A model generated the notes under the pieces. That model saw only the letters and a list, made by a program, of their open reading frames with translations, had not been told where the DNA came from and ran no database searches. Below are positions 1 to 8,480 of a stretch of DNA of 64,000 nucleotides, piece after piece. A program made the translations under genes and the position numbers. How positions within the stretch are numbered: position 1 is the stretch's first letter; each line of letters begins with the position of its first letter. Origin of the DNA: Flavobacteriales bacterium UBA2306 (GTDB lineage Bacteria; Bacteroidota; Bacteroidia; Flavobacteriales; Weeksellaceae). The stretch covers positions 231,605 through 295,604 of the forward strand of contig DDVS01000002.1 of assembly GCA_002345565.1 (NCBI GenBank), in the 5' to 3' direction.

Positions 1-2463
1 CTTGTGGTTTCCAACAAAAACGGGGCTCAGGTTCGTTTGTCTGATATTGCAACTGTTTTTGATACTCAGAAAGATGTTGAAAAAGTAGCAAGATACAATC
101 AGAAGTCTACAATCTTGATGCAAATCAAAAAGCAATCTGATGCCAACGCAGTTTCGGTTTCGGAATTGGTTCAGAAGACGATTGCTCAGGTTCAGGACAA
201 TTATAAAACTCAAGGTGTTAAAGTCAATATCGTAGATGATACAACAGACTTTACTTTGGAAGCGGCAGACCACGTAATTTTCGATTTATTCTTAGCGATT
301 ATTTTGGTGGCTGTGGTAATGTTATTGTTCCTTCATAACATCAGAAACGCATTCATCGTGATGGTTTCTATCCCAGTTTCGTTGATTGCAACAGTGATTG
401 GAATGTACTTAATGGGATATACCTTGAACTTGATGAGTTTATTAGGACTTTCTCTCGTTGTAGGTATTCTTGTGGATGATGCGATTGTGGTTTTGGAAAA
501 CGTTTACCGCCATATGGAGATGGGGAAAAGCAGAATCCGTGCAGCATACGACGGAGCTTCGGAGATTGGATTTACTGTAACTGCAATTACTTTGGTAATC
601 GTGGTGGTATTCTTACCGATTGCGATGAGTTCAGGATTAGTGTCTGATATCTTGGCGCAGTTCTGTGTTACCGTCGTTATTGCGACGATGTTATCATTAT
701 TGGCTTCATTTACGATTATTCCTTGGTTATCATCAAGATTTGGTAAGTTGGTACATTTGACCGGGAAAAATCCATTTGAGAAATTTATCCTTTGGTTCGA
801 AAAACAATTGGAGAAATTTACACACTGGATTAGTGGAATCTTAGAATGGTGTTTGAAATCGACATTAAGAAGAGTAATGACTGTTATCGTAACATTCCTT
901 ATATTGATTTCTTCCTTTATGTTGGTAGCATTTGGATTTATCGGAGGTGAATTCTTCCCGAAAATGGACAGAGGACAGTTTCTTGTTCAGATGGAATTAC
1001 CGAAAGATGCTTCTGTAGAAAAAACCAACCAGGTAACATTGGCAGTTGAAAAATACCTTAGAAATGATAAGGATGTAGTGGATATGATTACAACAGTTGG
1101 TCAGCAGTCTACAGGTTTTGGTGGTGCGCAGGCAACTTTATATCAATCCGAGATTCAGGTAATTTTAGTGGATAAATCTGAACGTAACGAAAGTACCGAT
1201 ATCAAATCTGCAAAAATCAAAAGAAATCTGGAAGAAAAATTCACCGGAGTTGAGTTCAAAACAGCACCAATAGGATTGATGGGAGCAGATAATGCACCAA
1301 TCGAAATGGTTGTAACAGCTCAAGACAACGAAACTGCAAATAAAGAAGCGAATAGAATCCTAGAATTACTTAAAAAAGTGCCTGGTTCTGTAGATGCAGA
1401 ATTGTCAACTGACTCAGGAAGTCCGGAAGTTCAGGTGAATATCGACAGAGATAAAATGGCTTCTTTAGGCTTAAATCTTTCTAGTGTAGGACAAACGATG
1501 CAAACTGCATTTAGTGGAAATACAGACGGAAAATTCAGAGCGGGAGAGTATGAATATGACATCAATATCCGTTTTGGAGATGCTAACAGACAGTCAATTG
1601 ATGACGTAAGAAATCTGATGTTCACTAATCCACAAGGTCAACAAGTAAGACTAAGCCAGTTTGCTGATGTAAAAATGGGATCCGGACCAAGTTTGCTAGA
1701 ACGTAGAGATAAAGCTCCGTCTGTAAAAGTAAAATCTAAAGTGGTCGGTCGTCCTGTGGGTGATGTTGCCAATGAATGGGCAGACCAGTTTATGAATAAT
1801 GAAAAGACTAAACCTGCAGGTGTAACTTACATCTGGAGTGGAGATATGGAAAACCAGACGGAAGGTTTCGGTACTTTGGGAATTGCATTGGCCGCAGCTA
1901 TTATTTTGGTTTATCTGGTAATGGTTTCCTTGTATGACTCGTTTGTTTATCCGTTTGTGGTATTGTTCTCGATTCCGTTGGCATTGATTGGAGTAATGGT
2001 AATTCTGGCAATCACAGGAAACTCATTGAATATCTTTACAATGCTCGGTATGATTATGTTGATTGGTTTGGTTGCAAAGAACGCGATTATGATTGTTGAT
2101 TTTGCGAATATGAGAAAAGCAGCCGGAGCTAATACGCACGACGCTTTGATTCAGGCCAACCACGCACGTCTTCGTCCGATTTTGATGACAACTATTGCGA
2201 TGATTTTCGGTATGATTCCAATTGCGATTGCAAAAGGAGCAGGAGCGGAGATGAACAACGGATTGGCTTGGGTAATTATTGGTGGTTTGACATCATCATT
2301 ATTCCTGACTTTGATTATTGTACCAGTAGTTTACTCTTTATTTGATTCAATTTTGAGAAGAATGGGTAAACACGAAACTGTAGATTATGATGCTGAAATG
2401 AAAGCTGATTATGAACACAGAGAACTAAGTGAAGACGGATTTACGCCTAAACACGTAGATTAA
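1..2463 (+). CDS. RND-family efflux pump inner-membrane permease, C-terminal part (5' end outside window)
   Basis: Proton-driven inner-membrane component of a tripartite efflux pump of the AcrB/MdtB (HAE1) type. The reading frame is open to base 1, so about 820 of the usual 1030-1050 residues are present and the first membrane helix and part of the porter domain are missing. Near residues 146-164 is the transmembrane segment GLSLVVGILVDDAIVVLEN, whose paired Asp residues form the proton relay in this family. Two hydrophobic blocks (about 90-320 and 620-800) flank a soluble porter domain, as expected. A strong terminator follows at once. The membrane fusion protein and outer-membrane channel are presumably upstream. 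Substrate cannot be told from sequence. Confidence 0.93.
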   Translation, partial: LVVSNKNGAQVRLSDIATVFDTQKDVEKVARYNQKSTILMQIKKQSDANAVSVSELVQKTIAQVQDNYKTQGVKVNIVDDTTDFTLEAADHVIFDLFLAIILVAVVMLLFLHNIRNAFIVMVSIPVSLIATVIGMYLMGYTLNLMSLLGLSLVVGILVDDAIVVLENVYRHMEMGKSRIRAAYDGASEIGFTVTAITLVIVVVFLPIAMSSGLVSDILAQFCVTVVIATMLSLLASFTIIPWLSSRFGKLVHLTGKNPFEKFILWFEKQLEKFTHWISGILEWCLKSTLRRVMTVIVTFLILISSFMLVAFGFIGGEFFPKMDRGQFLVQMELPKDASVEKTNQVTLAVEKYLRNDKDVVDMITTVGQQSTGFGGAQATLYQSEIQVILVDKSERNESTDIKSAKIKRNLEEKFTGVEFKTAPIGLMGADNAPIEMVVTAQDNETANKEANRILELLKKVPGSVDAELSTDSGSPEVQVNIDRDKMASLGLNLSSVGQTMQTAFSGNTDGKFRAGEYEYDINIRFGDANRQSIDDVRNLMFTNPQGQQVRLSQFADVKMGSGPSLLERRDKAPSVKVKSKVVGRPVGDVANEWADQFMNNEKTKPAGVTYIWSGDMENQTEGFGTLGIALAAAIILVYLVMVSLYDSFVYPFVVLFSIPLALIGVMVILAITGNSLNIFTMLGMIMLIGLVAKNAIMIVDFANMRKAAGANTHDALIQANHARLRPILMTTIAMIFGMIPIAIAKGAGAEMNNGLAWVIIGGLTSSLFLTLIIVPVVYSLFDSILRRMGKHETVDYDAEMKADYEHRELSEDGFTPKHVD

Positions 2464-2484
2464 TCTCAATTTAATTTAACCTTT

Positions 2485-2518
2485 AAACCGTATCAATTTT
2501 ATTGATGCGGTTTTTTTG
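2485..2518 (+). terminator. Rho-independent terminator of the RND pump gene
   Basis: A 12-bp stem (AAACCGTATCAA paired with TTGATGCGGTTT, one G-U pair) is followed by a T run, 22 bases after the RND stop codon. Confidence 0.85.
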
Positions 2519-2530
2519 TTTTTAATTTAG

Positions 2531-2711
2531 AGCTTGTTTAAAAATTATGAAAAATATTTAACCACAAAGTCACAAAAGAAAAAAAAGAAAATCTTTCAAA
2601 GAGCAAAAAAACTAACATTTGAAGCCATTATCCTTATTTGAACTTTGATAAACTTAAGTGAAATTAAAACTTTGTGACTTTTGTGGTTTTCGAAACAAAT
2701 TTAAACAGGCT
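2531..2711. repeat. MITE-like imperfect inverted-repeat element, no ORF
   Basis: The outer ends are near-perfect inverted repeats (AGCTTGTTTAAA at 2531-2542, TTTAAACAGGCT at 2700-2711). Just inside lies a second inverted pair (accacaaagtcacaaaag at 2561-2578 against ctttgtgacttttgtggtt near 2670-2688). The roughly 180-bp element sits between two terminators and encodes nothing visible. It accounts for most of the 316-base gap between the RND and KTSC genes. Confidence 0.5.
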
Positions 2712-2720
2712 TTGAAGGAT

Positions 2721-2756
2721 ATAAATAAAAAGACTCTCAGAAAAACCTAAGAGTCT
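2721..2756 (-). terminator. Terminator of the J-domain/KTSC gene
   Basis: The stem AGACTCT/AGAGTCT (2731-2737 with 2750-2756) has an A-rich run at 2721-2730, which reads as a T tract on the minus strand. It lies 24 bases beyond the stop of the minus-strand gene. Confidence 0.75.
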
Positions 2757-2779
2757 CAATATATTTTAAACTAGAAAAA

Positions 2780-3226
2780 TTAATCCGCCATTGCTTCGCC
2801 AGACTTTCTATAGACAAAATTGCCATAGATGTGTCTTCTTGCAAAACGACTTGGCGAATCAGAATTTACCATTTTGATATAAGTATTTCTTGGAACACCG
2901 ATGTATTCGAACATTTGTCCATTCAAGTGCTGAACAGTCAAAATCGATTTCTCCAGATAAAAATCCTGAATATTGGACTTTGTAATCGTTTCCGTATATT
3001 CTTCTTTGTATCTCTCCTGAGTTTCCGGGTTTATGCTCACCAAAAAGTGGTAAGCTTCTATTACAGATTTGCTTTTTTCCTCGGCTTCAAGCTTCGCATC
3101 TTCGTTATTATTAAATTTATCAGGATGCGTATCTTTCATCACATTTCTGTAGATATTTTTCAGTTCTTTTAGCGTTACTTTATGATCTACTTCCAGCAAT
3201 TTTCTGTATTCTGCAATTTTCTTCAT
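2780..3226 (-). CDS. J-domain protein with C-terminal KTSC domain
   Basis: 148-residue cytoplasmic protein. Residues about 4-70 form a DnaJ-type J domain with the HPD tripeptide at 34-36 (THPDKFNN), which stimulates Hsp70 ATPase. Residues about 92-143 match the KTSC domain (PF13619), a small domain often found alone or with nucleic-acid-binding partners, here with the core YIGVPRNTYIKMVNSDSPSR and a final aromatic strand. The J-domain plus KTSC architecture is known in Bacteroidota, but the client is unknown. A TACTTTTG promoter box lies 20 bases upstream of the ATG and a terminator follows, so it is probably monocistronic. Confidence 0.85.
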   Translation of the reverse strand: MKKIAEYRKLLEVDHKVTLKELKNIYRNVMKDTHPDKFNNNEDAKLEAEEKSKSVIEAYHFLVSINPETQERYKEEYTETITKSNIQDFYLEKSILTVQHLNGQMFEYIGVPRNTYIKMVNSDSPSRFARRHIYGNFVYRKSGEAMAD

Positions 3227-3245
3227 TGTCCAATTTTTTCGGCTG

Positions 3246-3253
3246 CAAAAGTA
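3246..3253 (-). promoter_or_regulatory. -7 promoter element for the J/KTSC gene
   Basis: On the minus strand this reads TACTTTTG, a match to the Bacteroidota -7 consensus TAnnTTTG, 20 bases upstream of the ATG. A convincing -33 TTTG box was not seen. Confidence 0.5.
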
Positions 3254-3355
3254 CGGGATTAAATATTAATAATGCTAATCTGTTCATTATTAATTTGTTA
3301 ATAATTGAGGTGTTTATAAGGTTTTAAGATGGGACGGTTTTTATAACAGATCAAG

Positions 3356-3382
3356 TTGTTAAGGAATAAAATCTTATCTTTG
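3356..3382 (+). promoter_or_regulatory. Bacteroidota-type promoter of the META-domain gene
   Basis: TTG at 3356-3358 and TATCTTTG at 3375-3382 match the -33/-7 pattern, with a slightly short 16-base spacing, 20 bases before the ATG. Confidence 0.55.
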
Positions 3383-3402
3383 GAAAGTAAATTTTAAAAA
3401 CA

Positions 3403-3804
3403 ATGAAAAAGTTTTTTGTAACATCCATCGTAGCACTAACCATCGTTTCTTGTACCAGCAGATTGGGGAATTCTTCCAAATTAGGAAAAACCCAAGCCTC
3501 TATTACAGGCACACAATGGGTTTTGGCAGATGATTTAGCAAACAAGCCCACTTTAGTAATAGAACAAAATAAAATCTCTGGCAACGCCGGCTGCAATAAT
3601 TATTTTTCTGACATCACTATCGATACCTCTGCGGGTAATTTTATCGCAAAAAATATAGGCTCTACAAGAAAGTTATGCAAAAATATGACTTCGGAAACAA
3701 GTTATCTCAGCGTATTGAAGGAAGTTAATAAGTATGTAGTAACCGAATCTACATTGGAACTTTATAAAGACAATCTCTTGTTGCTTAAGTTTAACAAGCA
3801 ATAA
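3403..3804 (+). CDS. META-domain (HslJ-like) lipoprotein
   Basis: 133 residues. The signal peptide ends in a lipobox (LTIVSC, Cys17), so the protein is predicted to be a lipoprotein. Residues about 37-131 form one META domain (PF03724, formerly DUF306): it opens with GTQWVLADD, continues with KISGNAGCNNYFSD, and has a later conserved Cys (RKLCKNM). HslJ-like META proteins are envelope-stress or antibiotic-tolerance associated in enterics; the role in flavobacteria is not established. It stands alone between its own promoter and a bidirectional terminator. Confidence 0.88.
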   Translation: MKKFFVTSIVALTIVSCTSRLGNSSKLGKTQASITGTQWVLADDLANKPTLVIEQNKISGNAGCNNYFSDITIDTSAGNFIAKNIGSTRKLCKNMTSETSYLSVLKEVNKYVVTESTLELYKDNLLLLKFNKQ

Positions 3805-3812
3805 TAAAGCAT

Positions 3813-3846
3813 AAAAAAAGGAACTCCAGTCAGAGTTCCTTTTTTA
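3813..3846. terminator. Bidirectional terminator between convergent genes
   Basis: AAAAAGGAACTC and GAGTTCCTTTTT form a perfect stem with A and T runs on its two sides, so it can serve both the META gene (+) and the acidic protein gene (-). Confidence 0.88.
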
Positions 3847-3847
3847 T

Positions 3848-4090
3848 TTATTCTTCGTCTTCTTCGTCTTCGTATTTTGCAAGCTCTTCATCACACCATT
3901 TGAAGGCTTCTTCCACTACTTTTGTAGCCTCGTTGGCTACGGTTTCTTCATCGTCTCCTTCCAGATCATCCAACCACTCTACATCTTCTTCTTCTACATT
4001 AAGAATAAAACGAGGATACTGTGTATGTACTACAAATAGATCTTCTGGAAAATCAGAATTGTCGGCTAATAAAAACTTTGGTAATTTCAT
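3848..4090 (-). CDS. Small acidic conserved hypothetical protein
   Basis: An 80-residue protein if it starts at the second ATG (4090, MKLPKFLLADN); an in-frame ATG at 4120 would add ten poorly structured residues. I prefer 4090 because the globular, conserved-looking part begins there. Residues 1-30 look folded (KLPKFLLADNSDFPEDLFVV), while the rest is extremely rich in Asp and Glu and ends EDEEDEE. Similar short proteins are widespread in flavobacteria with no assigned role; I recognise the type but not a function. It has a TATCTTTG promoter box at 4200-4207 and a shared terminator downstream. Confidence 0.75.
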   Translation of the reverse strand: MKLPKFLLADNSDFPEDLFVVHTQYPRFILNVEEEDVEWLDDLEGDDEETVANEATKVVEEAFKWCDEELAKYEDEEDEE

Positions 4091-4168
4091 ATGTGAATAT
4101 TTATTGTTTTCTAAAGTCATATGTTATCGCTTTGGCGACTTCATAATATAAAATTTTAAAATCAAATC

Positions 4169-4207
4169 AGAGCGTTTTTACGATTGTCGCTCTATTGTTC
4201 AAAGATA
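4169..4207 (-). promoter_or_regulatory. -7 element and initiation-site hairpin of the acidic protein gene
   Basis: On the minus strand TATCTTTG (4207-4200) matches TAnnTTTG. Immediately downstream, near the expected start of transcription, AGAGCG (4188-4193 read on minus) and CGCTCT (4169-4174) can pair, giving a possible 5'-UTR hairpin. Confidence 0.5.
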
Positions 4208-4226
4208 AAAAATTTCCCGAAAAAAA

Positions 4227-5558
4227 TTATTGATAATTATTTTTTTTAATATTGATTTTTTTTTCGACCCTATATCTCGTTAAAACTTCTTTTCTTAATG
4301 TATCCTGAGCTTTGAAACTAATATAAATATGTGGATTTACCGTGCTGATGAGCTCTGCCGTTTGTCCATCATTATCCATTTCATCTTTCATATAGAACTT
4401 TAGTTGCTTGTTCAGCATGTTTTCTGATTTCAGAAATTGCGTTACGGATTTTCTGTTTTGCAGATAATCGCCTCTAGACAGCCAGGTAAAAGCAAAACCG
4501 GTCAAAAGACTTAAAAAGCCAATACCCAACGTTAAATCACCAAAAAGATTAAACAGCTTTTTGAAAAATACCAGCCATATTCCCAAAACAAAAGGCGCCA
4601 GCAATCTGTAATCTATCGCATTAACAGAATAAACATATTGAACAAAATACGAGAGCACAATTGCGACTAATGAAATCACCAGAAATAGTTTTTCTGATTC
4701 CGAAAGTTGAGTTTTGATAAAAACAAAGACCATTGCCAACATAGTTAAAACTCCAATACCATAAATCCCGTAGTTGATAGCGCCACCATTAGGATCTGCA
4801 ATATGAATGAATGGATTAAAGGTCGTTGCAAGTCCCTGGAAGAGTTCGGTAAGTAATTCTGGCGTAGATTTTAGTCCGATTTCCAAAAAACTGTCAACAT
4901 AATTTTCATTAAAATAATCAATAAACAATAGTTTATAAATTCCATAAAATCCGATTCCTAAAACGCCTGAAATGGCAAAGGATTTCCAGTAATGTTTACC
5001 AATTTTCATCATACCGAAAACAATACTTCCAACGCAAAAAAACAAAGCACTGTAACGGATGTTGAGGAGTGAAATGAGTAGAATTGTTAATAAAAAAATC
5101 CCTTTAGATTGGCTTATTTTGTTCTCTATAATTTGTTGTGCTACGTAAAAAAAGATAAATACGAGTGGTAAAGTCATCGCTTCGCTCATCGTAAAAGAAA
5201 AAATACTGACAAAGCTGAAGAGTGCCGATGTAACCAGAAGTTCTTTGAAATAAAACCGTTTTCGATAAGCGAAAATCAATAGTGCTGTGTAGGCCAGAAT
5301 TCCAATAAATTTGCTGCTCCAGAATTCATCCAGACCAAAATACGTGAAAAATTTAATGAATAATGGATAACCAAGCGGGGCCGTAGTATTATCAATGATC
5401 GGAAAAATCTTAGACTGTCGCATATAGCGGATAGAATCTGGATTAACGCGTCCTTTTTCATTCAAGAGAAACCTTGCAATAATCATCATGTAACTTAGAA
5501 TGATTAATAATGTCTGCAGGATTTTCTCATATCTGGAATTGAGTTTTATAGAAATCAT
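4227..5558 (-). CDS. Polytopic membrane protein, possible GT-C-fold glycosyltransferase
   Basis: 443 residues with roughly ten hydrophobic helices. After the first helix comes the acidic stretch GRVNPDSIRYMRQS, with Asp41 in the position where GT-C glycosyltransferases of the PMT/DUF2029 type carry their catalytic Asp, followed by a loop PLGYPLFIKFFTYFG typical of such proteins. The final 60 residues are soluble and lysine-rich. It follows the 3-hydroxyacyl-CoA dehydrogenase gene after a terminator, so it is probably transcribed separately. The family fit is an inference from architecture and no donor or acceptor can be named. Confidence 0.6.
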   Translation of the reverse strand: MISIKLNSRYEKILQTLLIILSYMMIIARFLLNEKGRVNPDSIRYMRQSKIFPIIDNTTAPLGYPLFIKFFTYFGLDEFWSSKFIGILAYTALLIFAYRKRFYFKELLVTSALFSFVSIFSFTMSEAMTLPLVFIFFYVAQQIIENKISQSKGIFLLTILLISLLNIRYSALFFCVGSIVFGMMKIGKHYWKSFAISGVLGIGFYGIYKLLFIDYFNENYVDSFLEIGLKSTPELLTELFQGLATTFNPFIHIADPNGGAINYGIYGIGVLTMLAMVFVFIKTQLSESEKLFLVISLVAIVLSYFVQYVYSVNAIDYRLLAPFVLGIWLVFFKKLFNLFGDLTLGIGFLSLLTGFAFTWLSRGDYLQNRKSVTQFLKSENMLNKQLKFYMKDEMDNDGQTAELISTVNPHIYISFKAQDTLRKEVLTRYRVEKKINIKKNNYQ

Positions 5559-5568
5559 AGTTTATAGA

Positions 5569-5601
5569 ATAAAAAAAGTCAGAATCTAATCCAATTCTGA
5601 C
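5569..5601 (-). terminator. Terminator of the 3-hydroxyacyl-CoA dehydrogenase gene
   Basis: A perfect 8-bp stem GTCAGAAT/ATTCTGAC (5578-5585 with 5594-5601) with an A run at 5571-5577 that reads as a T tract on the minus strand. Confidence 0.85.
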
Positions 5602-5653
5602 AAAGTTATTAATCGTAATTCGAAATTACTAATTTTTGTAATCCGGAGATTGA

Positions 5654-6544
5654 TTATTTCACGAACATTTTAGACACTTTCTCTGCCTTTTTACTTTCGG
5701 AATAATCGTAGAAACCTTCACCAGATTTTACACCTTTTTTGCCTGCCATTACCATATTCACAAGAAGTGGATTCGGAGCATATTTCGGATTTTTGAAACC
5801 ATCGTACATTACGTTCAAAATAGCAAGGCAAACATCAAGACCTATAAAATCGGCCAATTGCAAAGGTCCCATTGGATGCGCCATTCCGAGTTTCATCACC
5901 GTATCAATTTCCTCGACACCAGCTACACCGTTGTAAAGTGTTTCGATAGCTTCGTTGATCATCGGCATCAGAATTCTGTTGGCTACAAATCCAGGATAAT
6001 CATTCACTTCGGTTGGAACTTTTCCTAAAGTTTTGCTCAATTCAAAAATCTCATCAAATGTTTCTTTGGAAGTGGAGTAGCCTTTGATGATTTCTACCAA
6101 TTTCATAATCGGAACCGGATTCATAAAGTGCATTCCGATGACTTTTTCCGGACGCTTGGTTGCAGCAGCAATTTGAGTAATTGAGATAGATGATGTATTA
6201 GTGGCTAGAATACAGTTTTCCGGCGCCAACTCATCAATCTGAGTAAATATTTTCAGTTTCAAATCCAGATTTTCCGTCGCAGCTTCTACTATCAAATCTG
6301 CATTTGGAGCTACCTCTTTTAAATCTGTAAATGTTGTAATGTTTGCGAGGGTTTTTGCTTTTTCTTCCTCGGTCAAGTTTCCTTTAGCGATGATTCTATC
6401 AAGATTGGTAGTGATGGTTTGGATGGCTTTGTCCAAACTGTTTTGATTGACATCTACCAAACTTACTGCAAATCCACTTTGAGCAAAAGTATGGGCAATC
6501 CCATTTCCCATAGTTCCGGCGCCTATTACAACAATGTTTTTCAT
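5654..6544 (-). CDS. hbd: 3-hydroxybutyryl-CoA / 3-hydroxyacyl-CoA dehydrogenase
   Basis: 296 residues, the normal length for the short, stand-alone enzyme that oxidises 3-hydroxyacyl-CoA with NAD in beta-oxidation or butanoate metabolism. The N-terminal Rossmann motif is GAGTMGNG (8-15). The catalytic region has GMHFMNPVPIMKLVE with His139, and the family signature NDYPGFVANRIL begins at 181. The C-terminal helical domain (about 185-285) is complete. It is read alone towards a terminator. Chain-length specificity cannot be told from the sequence. Confidence 0.93.
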   Translation of the reverse strand: MKNIVVIGAGTMGNGIAHTFAQSGFAVSLVDVNQNSLDKAIQTITTNLDRIIAKGNLTEEEKAKTLANITTFTDLKEVAPNADLIVEAATENLDLKLKIFTQIDELAPENCILATNTSSISITQIAAATKRPEKVIGMHFMNPVPIMKLVEIIKGYSTSKETFDEIFELSKTLGKVPTEVNDYPGFVANRILMPMINEAIETLYNGVAGVEEIDTVMKLGMAHPMGPLQLADFIGLDVCLAILNVMYDGFKNPKYAPNPLLVNMVMAGKKGVKSGEGFYDYSESKKAEKVSKMFVK

Positions 6545-6585
6545 ATATTAATTCAAAGTTTAAAATTTAAATTCAAAGTTGTGAG

Positions 6586-7356
6586 TTAGTTGTCTTTATT
6601 TTTGAAAACCCTTTTAAAAATACCAAATTCACAACCAGAGCAAGTTTCTATGATTGCATTTCTGTTTTTAATATGATCGAAAATCTTCTGTTCATAGGTT
6701 TCTAACTCAATTAATTCTTTGCCTAAAAGATACTGAATTTGATCATAACCCCACATTTGTTTTTCAGGATTAAATGACTTCATCCAATTTACATAGCTTT
6801 CGACATTATTTAGTTTTTCCAAGTCTAGGTCAAACATTTCCTCGTTTTTACTTCCAGAATAACCACAGTAATCTCCGTAAACACTTTTTGTTATAATATC
6901 ATCAATAAAATTTTTTTGAGAATAATTAGTTTTATAAAAATGATTATGTTTTAAAATGTAATTATTAATCTCAGAATCAAATTTGCCGGAAATTTGTTTT
7001 TCTTCATCTTTATATTGAGCGTAGTCTACGATTTTTCCCACTTCTTTTCCGTCAAGATAGAACAAAAATATAAAGACATTTCTTCCTTTCACATAATGTA
7101 TGTCAAAAGGGTAAGAGAATCTTAATTCGTAAACACTTTCTGTTAAACCAAAATCAAGTAATCTTGTAACAGAATGATGATATTCTTGAATGTCAATTAT
7201 TTTTTCAAATTTCTCATTCTTAATATTCTGAATTTTGATTGAATCCGAGCTGAAAATAAAATTCTCAAATTCTTTTTTAGCAACTTCATAATTATCTTTT
7301 TGACAGAAAATTGTCAATGAAACTAAGGTCAACAAAAAAGAAAATATAAATTTCAT
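6586..7356 (-). CDS. Secreted protein of unknown function, translationally coupled to the DNA methylase
   Basis: 256 residues with a clear N-terminal hydrophobic signal sequence (MKFIFSFLLTLVSLTIFCQ; Cys18 could be a lipidation site, but the lipobox is poor). The mature part is rich in aromatic and charged residues and ends with a Cys pair, ETCSGCEFG, that could be a disulfide or metal site. I do not recognise a family. Its ATG overlaps the stop codon of the upstream methylase gene by one base (TAATG), so the two are likely co-translated. A secreted product next to a methylase makes functional linkage doubtful. Confidence 0.7.
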   Translation of the reverse strand: MKFIFSFLLTLVSLTIFCQKDNYEVAKKEFENFIFSSDSIKIQNIKNEKFEKIIDIQEYHHSVTRLLDFGLTESVYELRFSYPFDIHYVKGRNVFIFLFYLDGKEVGKIVDYAQYKDEEKQISGKFDSEINNYILKHNHFYKTNYSQKNFIDDIITKSVYGDYCGYSGSKNEEMFDLDLEKLNNVESYVNWMKSFNPEKQMWGYDQIQYLLGKELIELETYEQKIFDHIKNRNAIIETCSGCEFGIFKRVFKNKDN

Positions 7357-8357
7357 TAATGTAATTTCTCAAGATAATATAGATACTCTGTCGTTCCCGA
7401 AGCTTTGTGATTTCTGTTTTCTTCCTTATCCGCACGGAAACGCTGATACTCGGTTGTAAATATATCATATTTCCCGAATTTGGAAAGTGTATTTTTGATA
7501 TCGCTTTCAGACATCAGTCCTTCATTATTGTAGCTTAGAAAAATATGCTGAAATTGAGCATTTTCGATGAGGTTTTCAAATGTTCTCAGAACTTCCGGTT
7601 TGCTACAATATTTTGATTTTTGATAATTCCTCAATCCCGTTTTTCCTTTCGGTGAGAACTGATCGTATTTTGCAATCGTGTTCAGAAGATGATAATTGGC
7701 GCCATATTGACGAGCATTATAAGGCGGATCGAGATAGAGAATATCGCCTTCGATTTTCTTGATTAATTCGTTGGCGTCTTCATTATAAACCTCGTGTTGG
7801 TTTTCCGTGATTTCAAAATGACAAGGAATCAATTCCAGTTTTTTCTGCGCCGATTTTTTAATTTGTTTCAAAAACGCACCGTAAACCGAAGCTGTGTTGG
7901 CAATTTTATCAGCGGCTTCCAAAAGTGAACAAAGCAGAAAATAATATTGATCTTCATTGATTTTTTTTGAAGATCTCCATTTTTCTATCTCTTGTCGGAT
8001 GGCATCAATTTTTTTACCATTGTCTTCCGAGAAATAAAGCCTTTCCGATTTCCCATTTTCCGAATATTCTTCTGAGACAAAACCAGATTTCCCCTCAATC
8101 GAGTTCAATTCTTCTATTAAATTTTCAAATTCAACTGTTTGATGATTTCCAATATAATTTCTATTGAGAACATAGCTATAAAATTCGAAATCGTTGCTGA
8201 TGACTTTTTTGGTTTCTGCTTTGAAATTTCGTCCTACAATTCCTGTTCCGGCGAAGAGGTCGCAAAAAGTTTTGTTGGATAAATCTTTACCAACAACTTG
8301 ATAAACGCTTTGTTTGATAAAATCCGAAAGTTTGTTTTTGGAACCGATGTAATTCAT
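7356..8357 (-). CDS. D12-class DNA N6-adenine methyltransferase
   Basis: 333 residues that methylate adenine in double-stranded DNA using S-adenosylmethionine. The SAM-binding motif I is DLFAGTGIVG (33-42) and the catalytic motif IV is DPPY (210-213), followed by NARQYGANYH. The N-terminal NYIGSKNKL is the opening of one subgroup of MethyltransfD12 (PF02086). A recognition sequence cannot be read from the protein. The gene lies 123 bases after a 204-residue protein with a possible PD-(D/E)XK core, suggesting a type II restriction-modification pair, and overlaps the next gene by one base. Confidence 0.9.
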   Translation of the reverse strand: MNYIGSKNKLSDFIKQSVYQVVGKDLSNKTFCDLFAGTGIVGRNFKAETKKVISNDFEFYSYVLNRNYIGNHQTVEFENLIEELNSIEGKSGFVSEEYSENGKSERLYFSEDNGKKIDAIRQEIEKWRSSKKINEDQYYFLLCSLLEAADKIANTASVYGAFLKQIKKSAQKKLELIPCHFEITENQHEVYNEDANELIKKIEGDILYLDPPYNARQYGANYHLLNTIAKYDQFSPKGKTGLRNYQKSKYCSKPEVLRTFENLIENAQFQHIFLSYNNEGLMSESDIKNTLSKFGKYDIFTTEYQRFRADKEENRNHKASGTTEYLYYLEKLH

Positions 8358-8480
8358 TAATAATATAAATTCTGTAAAAATCTTTGCAAACTAAGAGACT
8401 TTGATGAGTTTTACGACTTTGCGAGCCTTAAAAATATTTTCAATAATCGTAAAAAAAACTTTGCGGACTTTGCGTTAAAA

